Source: Pseudomonas sp. BN417 (GTDB taxonomy: Bacteria > Pseudomonadota > Gammaproteobacteria > Pseudomonadales > Pseudomonadaceae). From it: a stretch of DNA of 63,780 nt. The DNA lies in NCBI RefSeq assembly GCF_029871205.1, contig NZ_SSOJ01000148.1, positions 1 through 63,780 on the forward strand, read 5' to 3'. Below are positions 1 through 9,469 of the stretch, piece after piece. Under the pieces are notes generated by a model, which did not search any database, was not told where the DNA came from, and was given only the letters and a program-made list of their open reading frames with translations. Position 1 is the first letter of the stretch; each line of letters begins with the position of its first letter. Made by a program: the position numbers and the translations under genes.

Positions 1-428
<428 letters not shown>

Positions 429-438
429 TCAGCCGTCC

Positions 439-493
439 GTAGGGTGCGCCGCGCGCACCACAGACGTTCATCGGTGCGCATGGCGCACCCTAC
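439..493. repeat. TAGGGTGCGC palindromic intergenic repeat
   Basis: Inverted repeat between sdaA and gcvT. GTAGGGTGCGCC at the left matches GGCGCACCCTAC at the right, with nested GTGCGC arms inside. The same unit occurs at 1737-1789 and, with the halves swapped, at 43597-43654; a short version is at 6857-6881. This is a REP-like intergenic family. Confidence 0.85.
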
Positions 494-505
494 TGGAGAT
501 TCCGC

Positions 506-1630
506 GTGACTACCGAAACCCTCGCCAAGACCCCGCTGCACGCCCTGCACCTCGAACTCGGCGCACGCATGGTGCCCTTCGCCGGCTACGACATGCCGGT
601 GCAATACCCGCTCGGCGTGCTCAAGGAGCACCTGCACACCCGTGAACAGGCCGGCCTGTTCGACGTCTCCCACATGGGCCAGATCATCCTGCGTGGCGCC
701 AATGCGGCCCGGGCGCTGGAAAGCCTGGTGCCGGTGGATATCCTCGACCTGCCGGTGGGCATGCAGCGCTACGCCATGTTCACCGACGACAACGGCGGCA
801 TCCTCGACGACCTGATGGTGGCCCGCCTGGCCGAGGACGAGCTGTTCGTGGTGGTCAATGCCGCCTGCAAAGAGCAGGACCTGGCCCACCTGCAACAGCA
901 CCTGGCCGGCCAGTGCCAGATCGAGTCGCTGTTCGAATCCCGCGCGCTGCTGGCGCTGCAGGGTCCCAAGGCCGCCGAGGTGCTCGGCCGCCTCGCACCG
1001 AAGGTGAAGGGCATGACCTTCATGCAGTTCGGCAGCGTGCGCCTGGAAGGCGTGGAATGCTTCGTCAGCCGCTCCGGCTATACCGGCGAAGACGGTTACG
1101 AGATCTCCGTCCCCGTGGCCCAGGCCGAAGCCCTGGCCCGTGCGCTGCTGGCCCAGCCGGAAGTCCAGCCCATCGGCCTCGGCGCCCGCGACTCGCTGCG
1201 CCTGGAAGCCGGCCTGTGCCTCTATGGCCATGACATGAGCACCGCGACCACGCCGATCGAGGCCAGCCTGGCCTGGGCCATCTCCAAGGCACGTCGCGCC
1301 GATGGCGCCCGTGCCGGTGGTTTCCCCGGCGCCGAGCGCATCCTCGAGCAACAGCGCGACGGCGTGACCGGCAAGCGCGTCGGCCTGCTGCCCCTGGAGC
1401 GCGTACCGGTGCGCGAAGGTGCCGAGATCGTCGACGCCGACGGCAGCGTGATTGGCCGCGTCTGCAGCGGCGGCTTCGGCCCCAGCCTGGGCGCGCCCGT
1501 GGCCATGGGCTTCGTCGCCGCCAGCCATGCGGCCCTGGACAGCGAAGTCTGGGCCCTGGTGCGCGGCAAGCGCGTGGCCATGAAAGTGGCCAAGACCCCC
1601 TTCGTGCCGCAGCGCTACTACCGCGGCTAA
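506..1630 (+). CDS. gcvT: Aminomethyltransferase of the glycine cleavage system (T protein)
   Basis: 374 residues. T protein takes the aminomethyl group from lipoyl-H protein and passes the methylene unit to tetrahydrofolate, releasing ammonia. The sequence shows the family features: an N-terminal TPLHALHLELGARMVPFAGY block, DVSHMGQI, the folate-site region LQGPKAAEVL, and SRSGYTGEDGYEI near residue 190, with GARDSLRLEAGLCLYGHD after it. Length is normal for bacterial GcvT. The ATG at 506 sits behind GGAGATTCCGCG. It lies directly downstream of sdaA, so both probably serve glycine and serine catabolism (the gcvT2-type locus of pseudomonads). A GC hairpin at 1648-1665 follows the stop. Confidence 0.96.
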   Translation: MTTETLAKTPLHALHLELGARMVPFAGYDMPVQYPLGVLKEHLHTREQAGLFDVSHMGQIILRGANAARALESLVPVDILDLPVGMQRYAMFTDDNGGILDDLMVARLAEDELFVVVNAACKEQDLAHLQQHLAGQCQIESLFESRALLALQGPKAAEVLGRLAPKVKGMTFMQFGSVRLEGVECFVSRSGYTGEDGYEISVPVAQAEALARALLAQPEVQPIGLGARDSLRLEAGLCLYGHDMSTATTPIEASLAWAISKARRADGARAGGFPGAERILEQQRDGVTGKRVGLLPLERVPVREGAEIVDADGSVIGRVCSGGFGPSLGAPVAMGFVAASHAALDSEVWALVRGKRVAMKVAKTPFVPQRYYRG

Positions 1631-1647
1631 GCAAGAGTCCCTCGACT

Positions 1648-1665
1648 GCCCCGCTACGGCGGGGC
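1648..1665 (+). terminator. Hairpin downstream of gcvT
   Basis: Perfect 7-bp stem GCCCCGC-tacg-GCGGGGC, 17 bp after the gcvT stop, followed by CTTCAAAGG. There is no strong T-run, so it is only a probable terminator. The rest of the gap to 1944 holds the repeat at 1737-1789 and a leader for the next gene; I see no gene in it. Confidence 0.5.
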
Positions 1666-1736
1666 CTTCAAAGGGTGGAGGCACACGCCTTCACCCTTTT
1701 TCTTTGCGCCGACCGGACTGGCGCTGGCTCAATTCG

Positions 1737-1789
1737 GTAGGGTGCGCCGTGCGCACCGGAAGCTCCACGGTGCGCACAGCGCACCCTAC
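1737..1789. repeat. TAGGGTGCGC palindromic intergenic repeat, second copy
   Basis: GTAGGGTGCGCCGTGCGCACC is followed by a short spacer and the complementary GGTGCGCACAGCGCACCCTAC. It is nearly identical to the copy at 439-493 and lies between gcvT and the lipoprotein gene. Confidence 0.85.
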
Positions 1790-1944
1790 GCTGGACGGCG
1801 GACCACAGTCGCAATCTCAAAAAAACCTGCTAACTCACTGAAAACCAAAGCCTTCATCCTTAACCATCACGACACAATCCCGTCATCAATCAGTCATCCG
1901 CCGCAGGCAGATTCTCTGCTCAACTTTCCTGGGGAGGACCTCTG

Positions 1945-2499
1945 ATGAACGACAAGAAGAACCTGATCAAGCCACTGGCCGCCACCCTGCTGGCCGCCGC
2001 CCTGAGCGCCTGCAGCATGCAGGCCCCGGCACCGGCCAAGCCGGTGGCCCTGGACAATGAAGACTGGTACCAGATCCGCACCGAGAAGGAGCTGTATGTC
2101 TTCGACGACTACACCACCTACCGCGAATTCGTGAAGAGCGGCAGCGCGCCGGTGAAGCAGAACCTGGGCAAGAAGGACGGCTTCGGTCGCGACATCGTCC
2201 TGGTGCTGAAAGCCGCCGACCAGGGCAAGGACCTGAAGACCCTCAGCGCCACGCGCTTCCTCGACATCAGCCTGCCGCCAGCCCAGCCCTTCTACGGCGA
2301 GCTGCGTGACGAAGAAGGCATCATCTACGTGTTCAGCCGCTACGGCGACATGATGGACATGTACAAGATCGGCGAGCCCACCTTCAGCTATGTCGACATC
2401 GGCGGCGGCCCGGACGGCCAGCGCGTGGTCTATGTACTGGCCAAGGAAGAACCCAAGCCGGTCAATCAGATTGCCCTGTTCCACTCCAAGTACCAGTAA
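1945..2499 (+). CDS. Conserved hypothetical lipoprotein
   Basis: 184 residues. The N-terminus is a lipoprotein signal: positive residues (NDKKNLIK), a short hydrophobic stretch, and a lipobox LSAC with the acceptor Cys near residue 22. Alanine and proline residues follow, then a soluble domain (DWYQIRTEKELYVFDDY onward). I do not recognise a named family. Start at 1945 is supported by GGGGAGGACC 7-15 bp upstream. It is predicted to be anchored to the outer membrane on the periplasmic side, because the residue after Cys is Ser and not Asp. It is transcribed alone: gcvT ends 314 bp upstream, and an imperfect GC hairpin (about 2505-2545) follows. Confidence 0.85.
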   Translation: MNDKKNLIKPLAATLLAAALSACSMQAPAPAKPVALDNEDWYQIRTEKELYVFDDYTTYREFVKSGSAPVKQNLGKKDGFGRDIVLVLKAADQGKDLKTLSATRFLDISLPPAQPFYGELRDEEGIIYVFSRYGDMMDMYKIGEPTFSYVDIGGGPDGQRVVYVLAKEEPKPVNQIALFHSKYQ

Positions 2500-2855
2500 G
2501 GCTCCCGGAGCGGCCGGAATCCCATCTTTTCCGGTCGCCTCCACCTCGCAGAAACCGCTCTACCGCCTGCCCTGCAATCGCCGCCGCCCGTCTTCGAGAC
2601 ACATCCTGTAACACTCACCGCAATGCCTAGAGCCAAAAGCCACTGGCCATCGAAAGCGGCAATTAATTGTCATTTGCCAATTTGCGCCCACCAAGTGCGC
2701 CGTCTTTAGTCGGCTTATTGGCGTATTGGCCGCACGAGCAACTTCCATTAGCGGCCTGCACCTTCGCGTGAACGGATGGGGAAAATGAGCCATGGAGCAT
2801 CGCATCCAGGGCGGGCCGTTCGCGCGGATTCGCGGTGGGGAGATGGAGCACACCC
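2500..2855. other. Intergenic region before the multicopper oxidase gene
   Basis: 356 bp without a convincing gene. The first 45 bp can form an imperfect hairpin (GGAGCGGCCGGA with TCCGGTCGCCTCC), a likely terminator for the lipoprotein gene. The middle part is AT-richer (GGCAATTAATTGTCATTTGCC) and probably carries the promoter of the next operon. I recognise no copper-responsive operator. Confidence 0.5.
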
Positions 2856-4628
2856 ATGAAAGGCAAGAATCCTCGACAAACCAAGAACAAGAAAGACAGG
2901 TTGGCGGATGAAACGCGGCGCGACTTCCTCAAGCTCTCCGCCGCCGCGGTGGCCGCCCCCGCCCTGTTACGCGCACCGGCCTCCGAGGCGGCTGTACCGA
3001 TTCTGCCGCCCAGCCCGGCCACCACACCCTGGGTGATGGAACTGCCCAAGCAGATCGTTCCCGCCGCCGCCGCCCCCTCCCTGACCCCGGCACCGACCGA
3101 ACTGGCCAATCTCGCCGGCGGTGAGGCCGGACGTAGCCGGCACCAGCGCTGGACGCAGTTCAGGCAGAACGCGGAATACTATGAGCTGCGCGCGCAGGAG
3201 CGCGATTGGATGTTCAACCCGGCCTACCCGAAACAGAAGGTCTGGGCCTACCGCGCCGCCAACACGCCGGACAAGGAATTCAGCGCCACGGTGATGGCCC
3301 ACTATGGCAGGTCGATGATCTGCCGTATCCATAACGAGCTGCCGTCCAACCACACCGGTTTTGGTACGCCGGAAATCTCCACCCACCTGCACAACCTGCA
3401 CACCGGTTCGGAGAGCGACGGTTTCCCAGGCGACTACTACAGCGCCACCAAGGCCGGCCCGACCCTGACTGCCTCGGGCAAGTTCAAGGACCATCTCTAC
3501 CCCAACGTCTGCGCCGGGTTCGAGAACCTGCAGGACAGCATCGGCGACTACCGCGAGGCCCTGGGCACGCTGTTCTACCACGACCACACCCTGGACTTCA
3601 CAGCACCCAACCTTTATCGGGGGCTGGTGGGCTTCTACCTGCTGTACGACCACCTAGACTCGGGCAACGAGGCCGACCCGACGCCCGGCGCGCTGAGACT
3701 GCCGAGCCACCCTTACGACTACCCGCTGATGTTCGCCGACCGCCGCTTCGATGCTGGCGGCATGCTCTATTACGACGAAATCAATCCCGAGGGCGTACTG
3801 GGCGACAAGGTGCTGGTCAACGGCATGATCGAGCCGGTGCTCAAGGTGGCCGCGCGGCGCTATCGCTTCCGTCTGCTGAATACGGGGCCGAGCCTGTTCT
3901 ACGCCTTCTCGCTGGTGAACTCGGGCAACCTGAAGCAGAACTTCACCTACATCGGCAACGACGGCAACCTGCTGCCCCAGCCGCTGCTCAACCAGCAGAT
4001 CGTGACCCTGGGCGTGGCCGAGCGCGGCGACATAGTGGTGGACTTCTCCAAGTACCCGGTGGGCACCACCCTCTACCTGGTCAACCGCATGCGCCAGGAA
4101 GAGACCCGCGGACCCAAGGACATCAGGGATACCGGCGTGCGCGTGCTGAAGATAGTGGTGGACCGCTGGCCGACCGCCCAGGACCTCAGCCAGGTGCCGG
4201 CCTACCTGCGCCCATTGCCGCCCCTGGACCCTTACGAGGTGGCCAATGCCCCGGTGCGTCGCTTCGTCTTCGAGCGCTCCAACAACATGTGGGTAATCAA
4301 TGGCCAATTCGTCAACGTCACTGCGCCGCGCTTCACGGTGCCCAAGGGCCGAGGCGAGATCTGGGAGCTGGTGAACATCGACAACGGCTGGTCGCACCCA
4401 ATCCATATCCACTTCGAGGAAGGCCGCATCATCGCGCGCATCAGGAACGGCGTCTCGCAGCCCATCCCCGCCCATGAGCAGGGACGCAAGGACGTCTATG
4501 TGCTCAACAGGGCCGAAACCGTCCGGATCTTCATCCGCTTCAGGGACTACGTGGGCAAATACGTGATGCATTGCCACAACCTGATCCACGAAGACCACGC
4601 CATGATGCTGCGCTTCGATATCGAGTAG
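2856..4628 (+). CDS. Tat-exported multicopper oxidase
   Basis: 590 residues from the ATG at 2856, which has GGAG 9 bp upstream; a GTG at 2835 in frame is possible but less likely. Multicopper oxidases couple one-electron oxidation of a substrate to four-electron reduction of O2. A twin-arginine signal (TRRDFLKLSAAAVAAPALL) near residues 22-40 indicates folded export to the periplasm. All four copper-binding blocks are visible: HLHNLHTG near residue 179, FYHDHT near 242, HPIHIHF near 514 and HCHNLIHEDHAMM near 572. The last has Met as type 1 axial ligand. The layout resembles the CotA / bilirubin oxidase group more than CopA or CueO, because there is no methionine-rich segment. The SCO-type gene follows 19 bp downstream. 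Substrate unknown. Confidence 0.9.
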   Translation: MKGKNPRQTKNKKDRLADETRRDFLKLSAAAVAAPALLRAPASEAAVPILPPSPATTPWVMELPKQIVPAAAAPSLTPAPTELANLAGGEAGRSRHQRWTQFRQNAEYYELRAQERDWMFNPAYPKQKVWAYRAANTPDKEFSATVMAHYGRSMICRIHNELPSNHTGFGTPEISTHLHNLHTGSESDGFPGDYYSATKAGPTLTASGKFKDHLYPNVCAGFENLQDSIGDYREALGTLFYHDHTLDFTAPNLYRGLVGFYLLYDHLDSGNEADPTPGALRLPSHPYDYPLMFADRRFDAGGMLYYDEINPEGVLGDKVLVNGMIEPVLKVAARRYRFRLLNTGPSLFYAFSLVNSGNLKQNFTYIGNDGNLLPQPLLNQQIVTLGVAERGDIVVDFSKYPVGTTLYLVNRMRQEETRGPKDIRDTGVRVLKIVVDRWPTAQDLSQVPAYLRPLPPLDPYEVANAPVRRFVFERSNNMWVINGQFVNVTAPRFTVPKGRGEIWELVNIDNGWSHPIHIHFEEGRIIARIRNGVSQPIPAHEQGRKDVYVLNRAETVRIFIRFRDYVGKYVMHCHNLIHEDHAMMLRFDIE

Positions 4629-4647
4629 CGGTGGGAGGTACCAATCC

Positions 4648-5289
4648 ATGAACACTCGCAGAAATCTGATTGGCGGCCTGGGTGCCGGCGTACTGGGGCT
4701 GGCGGCCCTGGGCGCCCTGGGTGCCGCCGGAGAACGCCGACCGACGCCCGGCACCGGGGCGGCCAGGTTCCCCAACCCCATCCTGCTCACCCACCAGGGC
4801 CGAAGGGTCGCGTTCTACGACGACCTGATACGCGGCAAGGTGGTGGTGCTCAACATGATGTACGCCAGCTGCGGCCGGAACTGCCCGACCGCCACCGCGA
4901 ACCTGCGCAAGGTCCAGCAGATGCTTGGCGAACGCCTGGGACGGGACGTCTTCATGTACTCCATCACCCTGCAACCGGAGCTTGACCAGCCGCGTCACCT
5001 GCAGGAGTACATCGACAAGTTCGGCATCGGCCCCGGCTGGGAGTACCTCACCGGGGCCCCGCAGGACATTCTCGACCTGCGCTATGCCCTGGGCTTCTAT
5101 GACGTGGACCCCTTGGTGGACGGCAACCAGCTGACCCATACCGGCATGGTGCGGATCGGCAACGAACCGATCGACCGCTGGACCATGGCGCCCTCGCTGA
5201 CAGACCCGGGACACATACTCTCGGCCATCAACCACGTCGACCACCGCGTGGAGCTGGTCGGCGAGGGACTGCCGGAAGAGGAAGCCTGA
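4648..5289 (+). CDS. SCO1/SenC-type copper chaperone or thiol oxidoreductase
   Basis: 213 residues, thioredoxin fold. SCO proteins deliver copper to, or reduce thiols of, copper-site proteins in the periplasm. The N-terminus (NTRRNLIGGLGAGVLGLAAL) looks like a Tat or ordinary signal with a membrane anchor. The copper/redox motif CGRNCP (CxxxCP) is near residue 75, and the partner histidine is in LTHTGMV near 164. Start at 4648 has GGTGGGAGG upstream. It is 19 bp behind the multicopper oxidase gene, so the pair is probably one operon, and this SCO may serve that oxidase rather than cytochrome oxidase. A perfect hairpin at 5301-5324 follows. Confidence 0.85.
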   Translation: MNTRRNLIGGLGAGVLGLAALGALGAAGERRPTPGTGAARFPNPILLTHQGRRVAFYDDLIRGKVVVLNMMYASCGRNCPTATANLRKVQQMLGERLGRDVFMYSITLQPELDQPRHLQEYIDKFGIGPGWEYLTGAPQDILDLRYALGFYDVDPLVDGNQLTHTGMVRIGNEPIDRWTMAPSLTDPGHILSAINHVDHRVELVGEGLPEEEA

Positions 5290-5300
5290 GCAGAACCAAT

Positions 5301-5324
5301 GGCCTCCGGGTACTCCCGGAGGCC
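5301..5324. terminator. Hairpin after the multicopper oxidase / SCO operon
   Basis: Perfect 10-bp stem GGCCTCCGGG-tact-CCCGGAGGCC, starting 11 bp after the SCO stop codon. No T-run follows. Probable end of the two-gene operon. Confidence 0.5.
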
Positions 5325-5399
5325 GGCCCACGGGCACATGGTGTATGATGCGCGCCTCCGGCCCGGATGCGGGCCAAGCCCAGATACAGCAGAAGCACC

Positions 5400-5582
5400 A
5401 TGACCAGCCAAGACCACGACCAGGCCGAAATCCAGCAGCAGGAAACCCCGGCCGCCGAAGCCGCGCAAGCCAAACCGAAGAAAGCCAATATCCCCTGGTA
5501 CCAGAGCCTCAAGGGCCACGACCGCGGCCAACGCCCCGGCCCGGCACCGCGCGGCACCCGCCGGTCCATGGGCAAGCGCTGA
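5400..5582 (+). CDS. Small conserved basic protein, function unknown
   Basis: 60 residues from the ATG at 5400. The N-terminal half is acidic and Ala/Gln-rich. The C-terminal half is basic and low-complexity (IPWYQSLKGHDRGQRPG, ending RRSMGKR). I do not recognise a family. An alternative in-frame start at 5367 has no better ribosome site. It stands alone between the SCO hairpin and a REP unit. Confidence 0.5.
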   Translation: MTSQDHDQAEIQQQETPAAEAAQAKPKKANIPWYQSLKGHDRGQRPGPAPRGTRRSMGKR

Positions 5583-5611
5583 GGTCGGGCGTTACCGCCT
5601 CGCATGCCCTT

Positions 5612-5706
5612 GTGGGGGCGAATTCATTCGCGAAGCAGGCCGCAGGTCTGCCAATCGGACCTCAAGGGGGCAGCTGCGCTGCCCTTGGCGAATGAATTCG
5701 CCCCCA
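5612..5706. repeat. GTGGGGGCGAATTCATTCGC REP unit, copy 1
   Basis: About 95 bp. It begins GTGGGGGCGAATTCATTCGC and ends with the near-complement GGCGAATGAATTCGCCCCC; the middle is a GC-rich segment with an internal CAGCTGCGCTGCCC part. Further copies are at 27969, 37381 (interrupted), 47909, 49780, 50992 and 52846. All lie between genes. Confidence 0.9.
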
Positions 5707-5722
5707 AAGGTCGCGCGCCCTC

Positions 5723-6013
5723 CTACTTCACCAAGTTCAGGCGCTTGTCGGTGAAGACGCAGATCACCCCCGCCTCGTTGTACATGACCGGATGGTTGAA
5801 GTCGCAATAGGCCGCCGCCACGCTCAGCGGCAGCTGCTGGTTGACCGCCCTTCCCGCCTTGAACCAGGACAACTGGCCGGACTTGCACAGCTTGGCCTCG
5901 GCATCGGTGCTGTAGGTGCAGAGCGCCGCCTGGTCGACCGATTCCTCTTTCAGGCAGCCAGCCAGCGGCAGCGCCGCGAGGCCGATGAGCGCGAGTTTCT
6001 TCAAAGGGGACAT
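5723..6013 (-). CDS. Small hypothetical lipoprotein
   Basis: 96 residues from the ATG at 6013, which has GGAG 6 bp upstream; an in-frame ATG at 6043 would put extra residues before the signal peptide. The N-terminus SPLKKLALIGLAALPLAGC is a clear lipoprotein signal with acceptor Cys near residue 20. The mature part has three further cysteines (LCTYS, KLCKSG, YCDFN) and a VICVF segment, so disulfides are likely. Family not recognised. It is convergent with the REP unit and lies 85 bp after the membrane protein gene on the same strand. Confidence 0.75.
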   Translation of the reverse strand: MSPLKKLALIGLAALPLAGCLKEESVDQAALCTYSTDAEAKLCKSGQLSWFKAGRAVNQQLPLSVAAAYCDFNHPVMYNEAGVICVFTDKRLNLVK

Positions 6014-6098
6014 GAATGGCTCCGTAGTGGGACGATCCGCCAAATTTGCGGACCCGGGGCCTTTGATCCATGGCCCCGCGCCGGGTTCCGCGGGCGAA

Positions 6099-6422
6099 TC
6101 AGGAATAGCCGGTATAGAGCAGCATTCCCCAGGACATCAGGAAGATCGCCGCCAGCCCGGCCAGGTAGTAACCGCCCGCCAGCAACAGGGTGATGGCCAT
6201 CGGGCGGGGCGAATCGTGGATCAACGGCAGCATCGAGATCGCCGGTACCAGGAACATGCCGAAGGTGCTCAGGCTGGAATTGAACAGCCAATTGATCTGG
6301 AAGAACTCGTGGAGGAATTCGGCGAGGAAGATAAACAGCACCGGGGACCAGACCGGAGCCAGGAGCAGCCCAGCCTCCACCGGGTCCCACAAGGAGTTCC
6401 TCTGCTCGCCATGGACGCTCAT
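6099..6422 (-). CDS. Small inner-membrane protein, function unknown
   Basis: 107 residues from the ATG at 6422, preceded by GGGGGCGAA. Hydrophobic stretches (AGLLLAPVWSPVLFIFLAEFL, LSTFGMFLVPAISMLPLI, MAITLLLAGGYYLAGLAAIFLMSWGML) suggest three or four membrane helices. A much longer in-frame extension to 6689 overlaps the oppositely oriented DUF2789 gene and is probably not translated. No family recognised. Confidence 0.65.
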   Translation of the reverse strand: MSVHGEQRNSLWDPVEAGLLLAPVWSPVLFIFLAEFLHEFFQINWLFNSSLSTFGMFLVPAISMLPLIHDSPRPMAITLLLAGGYYLAGLAAIFLMSWGMLLYTGYS

Positions 6423-6606
6423 TTCGCCCCCGTGCAGGTGGCCGCGGCTCGGCGACCGCTTTTTTGTGAGGCTAGCCAAGTCAGCGCAAGGCGCAACCCC
6501 GCGCCACTCGTAGCCGACATGCTGCCGTTCGGCGGTCCTGGCCGGCACAGGGTCTATAGTCGATGAAGGTCTTTTATCCCTCGACGCCGCATTCGGAGGC
6601 CCCAGC

Positions 6607-6837
6607 ATGGATACCAGCCACCACTCCCTCAGCGCCCTCTTCGACCAGCTTGGGCTGCCCTCGGGAAAGAGCGATATAGAGCGTTTCACTGCCGATCACC
6701 GGCTGGCGGTGGGCCAGGCTCTGCCCGACGCCCCCTTCTGGAACCCGGCCCAGGCGACCTTCCTGCGGGACGCTCTGCTGGAAGATGCCGACTGGGCCGA
6801 GGAAGCCGACGAACTGGCAGTGCTGCTGAGCAAATGA
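6607..6837 (+). CDS. DUF2789 family protein
   Basis: 76 residues, a typical length for this family of small acidic cytoplasmic proteins found in pseudomonads and relatives. The opening DTSHHSLSALFDQLGLPS, the central FWNPAQATFLRDALLED and the acidic C-terminus match my memory of the family. The function is unknown. The start is supported by GGAGGCCCCAGC upstream. Confidence 0.8.
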   Translation: MDTSHHSLSALFDQLGLPSGKSDIERFTADHRLAVGQALPDAPFWNPAQATFLRDALLEDADWAEEADELAVLLSK

Positions 6838-6856
6838 CTGTGACGCCAGGCCCCTT

Positions 6857-6881
6857 GTAAGGTGCGCGCGGCGCACCCTAC
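6857..6881. repeat. Short TAGGGTGCGC palindrome
   Basis: GTAAGGTGCGCG and GCGCACCCTAC form a compact inverted repeat, a reduced copy of the 439-493 family, 20 bp after the DUF2789 stop. Confidence 0.65.
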
Positions 6882-7026
6882 CTGGCCAGCGCCAACCGGT
6901 CCGCTGTTTCTGATACGCCATCAACGCGAATGATCTTCACCATCAGGCCCATTCAATTCCGCGCTGGACGCCCGAGCGGCACTATCGCTCCATCGGCCCT
7001 GTGGCCAACCGGAACGAGACCGCGCC

Positions 7027-7218
7027 ATGTCCGCCAACCCACGCATCAGCGACAGCCTGTACCAGGTCACCCATGTGACCCTGGACGAACTCCGCCTGCA
7101 CTTCGAGACCGAAGTGGCGGTGAGCCTGGAAGATGGCAGCCTGGCCGTGCGCAAGGCGCCGACTCCGGCGGCCGAGCGCAAGGCCCTGCGGGAACTGATC
7201 TGCGGCCGGGCGGCCTGA
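7027..7218 (+). CDS. Small hypothetical protein
   Basis: 63 residues (ISDSLYQVTHVTLDELRL at the start, AAERKALRELICGRAA at the end). It looks like a soluble cytoplasmic alpha/beta protein. The ribosome site is weak (AACGAGACCGCG). It converges on the molybdenum hydroxylase gene with a 2-bp gap. Family not recognised; supported mainly by composition and by the lack of a better frame. Confidence 0.5.
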   Translation: MSANPRISDSLYQVTHVTLDELRLHFETEVAVSLEDGSLAVRKAPTPAAERKALRELICGRAA

Positions 7219-7220
7219 GA

Positions 7221-9458
7221 TCAGGCCTGCAACTGACGCGGCAACGGCAGTTTGTAGATCCGCTGCCCCACCGCCGCATGCAGCGCATTGGCCACGGCCG
7301 GCGCGATGGGCGGCACGCCGGGCTCGCCAACCCCGGTGGGCGCTGCCTCCGACGGCACTATGTGGACCTCCACCACCGGCATCTCGTTGATCCGCAACAC
7401 CTGGAAATCGTGGAAGTTGGACTGCTCCACCACCCCGTCCTTCAGGGTGATGGCGCCATGCAGCGCGGCTGCCAGACCGTAGCCGATACCACCCTCCATC
7501 TGCGCCCGGATCACGTCCGGGTTGATCGCCAGCCCGCAGTCCACCGCACAGACCACCCGGTCCACCTTGAAACTGCCGTCGGACTTGACCGTCACCTCCG
7601 CCACCTGGGCGACGAAGGAGCCGAAGGATTCGTGCACGGCGATCCCGCGCCCGCGTTTCTCGCCCTCGGCGCCGGGCTTCAGCGGCTGGCTCCAGCCGGC
7701 GCGCTGTGCCGCCAGCTCCAGCACGCCGCGGTGGCGCGGGTGCTTGCCAAGCAGAGCGTGGCGGTACTCATAGGGGTCCTTGCCGGCGGTGGTGGCGGCC
7801 TGGTCGATCAGGGTTTCCGCCGCATAGGCCGTATGGGTATGGCCCACCGAGCGCCACCACTGGACCGGTACGCCAATGTCCTCGGGGGTGTGCAATTCCA
7901 CCTGCAGGTTGGACACCTCGTAGGACAGGTTGGCGACACCCTCCACCGAGCTGTGGTCGATGCCTTCCTTCACCATCGCCCCTTCGAAGGCGGTGCCCTT
8001 GAGAATGGACTGGCCCACCACGCGCTGGTGCCAGCCTTGCAGCTTGCCTTCACTGTCCAGCGCCAGGCGCGCGCGGTGCAGGTAGGCCGGCCGGAAGTGG
8101 CCGGCATGGGTGTCGTCCTCACGGGTCCAGACCAGCTTCACCGGTACCTCATGGCCCTTGGCCTGCGCCGCCCTGGCAATGGCCACGGCTTCCAGCAGGT
8201 AGTCCGAATGCGGATTGGCGCGACGGCCGAAGCTGCCCCCGGCGTAGAGCTGGGTCAGGCTGACCTTCTCCACCGGGATGGCCAGGTACTTGGCAATGGC
8301 CATCTGGTCCACGGTCTGGAACTGCTCGCCGTTCCACACGTCGCACTGACCGGGGGACAGTTTCACCAGGCAGTTCATCGGCTCCATGGCCGCATGGGCG
8401 AGGTAAGGAAATTCGTAGTCGGCCTCGATCAGCTTCACCGGCTGGGCCATGGCGGCAGCGATATCGCCCTGTTTACTGGCGATCAGGCCCTGCTTGCCGG
8501 CGGCCTCGCGGTAACGGGCGAATATCTCCTCGCTGCCGAGCCTGAAGGCGCGGCTCTCGTCCCACTCCACCACCAGGGCATCACGGCCCTGGCGCGCGGC
8601 CCAGGTGTTCTTCGCCAGCACGGCCACACCGGCGCGGCCGTGGGGCGTGTCCTTGAACTCCACCACCTCCACGACGCCGGGCACCGCCTTGGCCTTGCTC
8701 GCATCGACCGCTTTCGATACGCCGCCAAAGCGTGGCGGGTAGGCCACCACCGCCACCAGCATGCCGGGCAGCTTGAAATCCTGGGTGAAGGTACCGCTGC
8801 CGTCGGTCTTGTCGGCGCTGTCCTTGCGCGCCAGGCGCTCCTGGCCGATCAGGATGAAGTCCTTGGGCGACTTGAGTTTCACCTCGCCGGGCACCGGCTG
8901 CCGCGCCGCCGCTTCGGCCAGCTCGCCGAAACCGGACTTGCGCCCCGAGGCGGCATGGCTGACTACGCCCTTGCTCACGGAAATTTCCTGCGCCGGCACC
9001 TTCCACTGCTCGGCGGCAGCCGCCACCAGCATGGCGCGGGCGCTGGCGCCGGCCTTGCGCATCTGTTCCAAGGAGTTCGCCATGGCCGAACTGCCGCCTG
9101 TGCCCTGCATGGGGCCGAAGGCCAGGTTGTTATAGAGCGCCGCATTGGCCGGCGCGCCCTCGACCCTGACCTGGCTCCAGTCGGCGTCCAACTCCTCGGC
9201 CAGCAGGGTGGCGAGGCCGGTGTAGCTGCCCTGCCCCATTTCCACGTGCTTGGCGAGGATGGTCACGCTGCCGTCGCCGCCGATGCGGACGAAGGCATTG
9301 GCGGCGAAGGGTTCCCCGGCGGCCAACGCCTCGCCGCCGCGCAACAGCGGCGCGAAGAAGATGCCCAGTGCCAGCCCGCCGCTGCCCCGGAGGAAGGTGC
9401 GCCGACTGATATTGAGGATGCCGCTGCCGGCAGTGGTATCTGGCTCGAACTTGCCCAT
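7221..9458 (-). CDS. Molybdenum hydroxylase, large subunit (isoquinoline 1-oxidoreductase beta-like)
   Basis: 745 residues from the ATG at 9458, with GAGGAGAA upstream. Xanthine-oxidase-family large subunits bind the molybdopterin cofactor and hydroxylate aldehydes or N-heterocycles. A Tat signal is present ([19 protein letters not shown], residues about 14-32), as in the IorB group, which is exported. The C-terminal [19 protein letters not shown] carries the Glu that acts as base in the family. Within the protein, [10 protein letters not shown] and [17 protein letters not shown] are typical conserved blocks. It is encoded 11 bp after the 2Fe-2S subunit gene, and no separate FAD subunit is present, so electrons probably go to a cytochrome c. 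Substrate unknown. Confidence 0.9.
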   Translation of the reverse strand: MGKFEPDTTAGSGILNISRRTFLRGSGGLALGIFFAPLLRGGEALAAGEPFAANAFVRIGGDGSVTILAKHVEMGQGSYTGLATLLAEELDADWSQVRVEGAPANAALYNNLAFGPMQGTGGSSAMANSLEQMRKAGASARAMLVAAAAEQWKVPAQEISVSKGVVSHAASGRKSGFGELAEAAARQPVPGEVKLKSPKDFILIGQERLARKDSADKTDGSGTFTQDFKLPGMLVAVVAYPPRFGGVSKAVDASKAKAVPGVVEVVEFKDTPHGRAGVAVLAKNTWAARQGRDALVVEWDESRAFRLGSEEIFARYREAAGKQGLIASKQGDIAAAMAQPVKLIEADYEFPYLAHAAMEPMNCLVKLSPGQCDVWNGEQFQTVDQMAIAKYLAIPVEKVSLTQLYAGGSFGRRANPHSDYLLEAVAIARAAQAKGHEVPVKLVWTREDDTHAGHFRPAYLHRARLALDSEGKLQGWHQRVVGQSILKGTAFEGAMVKEGIDHSSVEGVANLSYEVSNLQVELHTPEDIGVPVQWWRSVGHTHTAYAAETLIDQAATTAGKDPYEYRHALLGKHPRHRGVLELAAQRAGWSQPLKPGAEGEKRGRGIAVHESFGSFVAQVAEVTVKSDGSFKVDRVVCAVDCGLAINPDVIRAQMEGGIGYGLAAALHGAITLKDGVVEQSNFHDFQVLRINEMPVVEVHIVPSEAAPTGVGEPGVPPIAPAVANALHAAVGQRIYKLPLPRQLQA

Positions 9459-9469
9459 GACGGTTCTCC

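Noticed and set aside
1742-1945. 67-codon plus-strand frame before the lipoprotein gene
   Set aside because: It starts inside the TAGGGTGCGC palindrome and has no ribosome site or protein-like composition.
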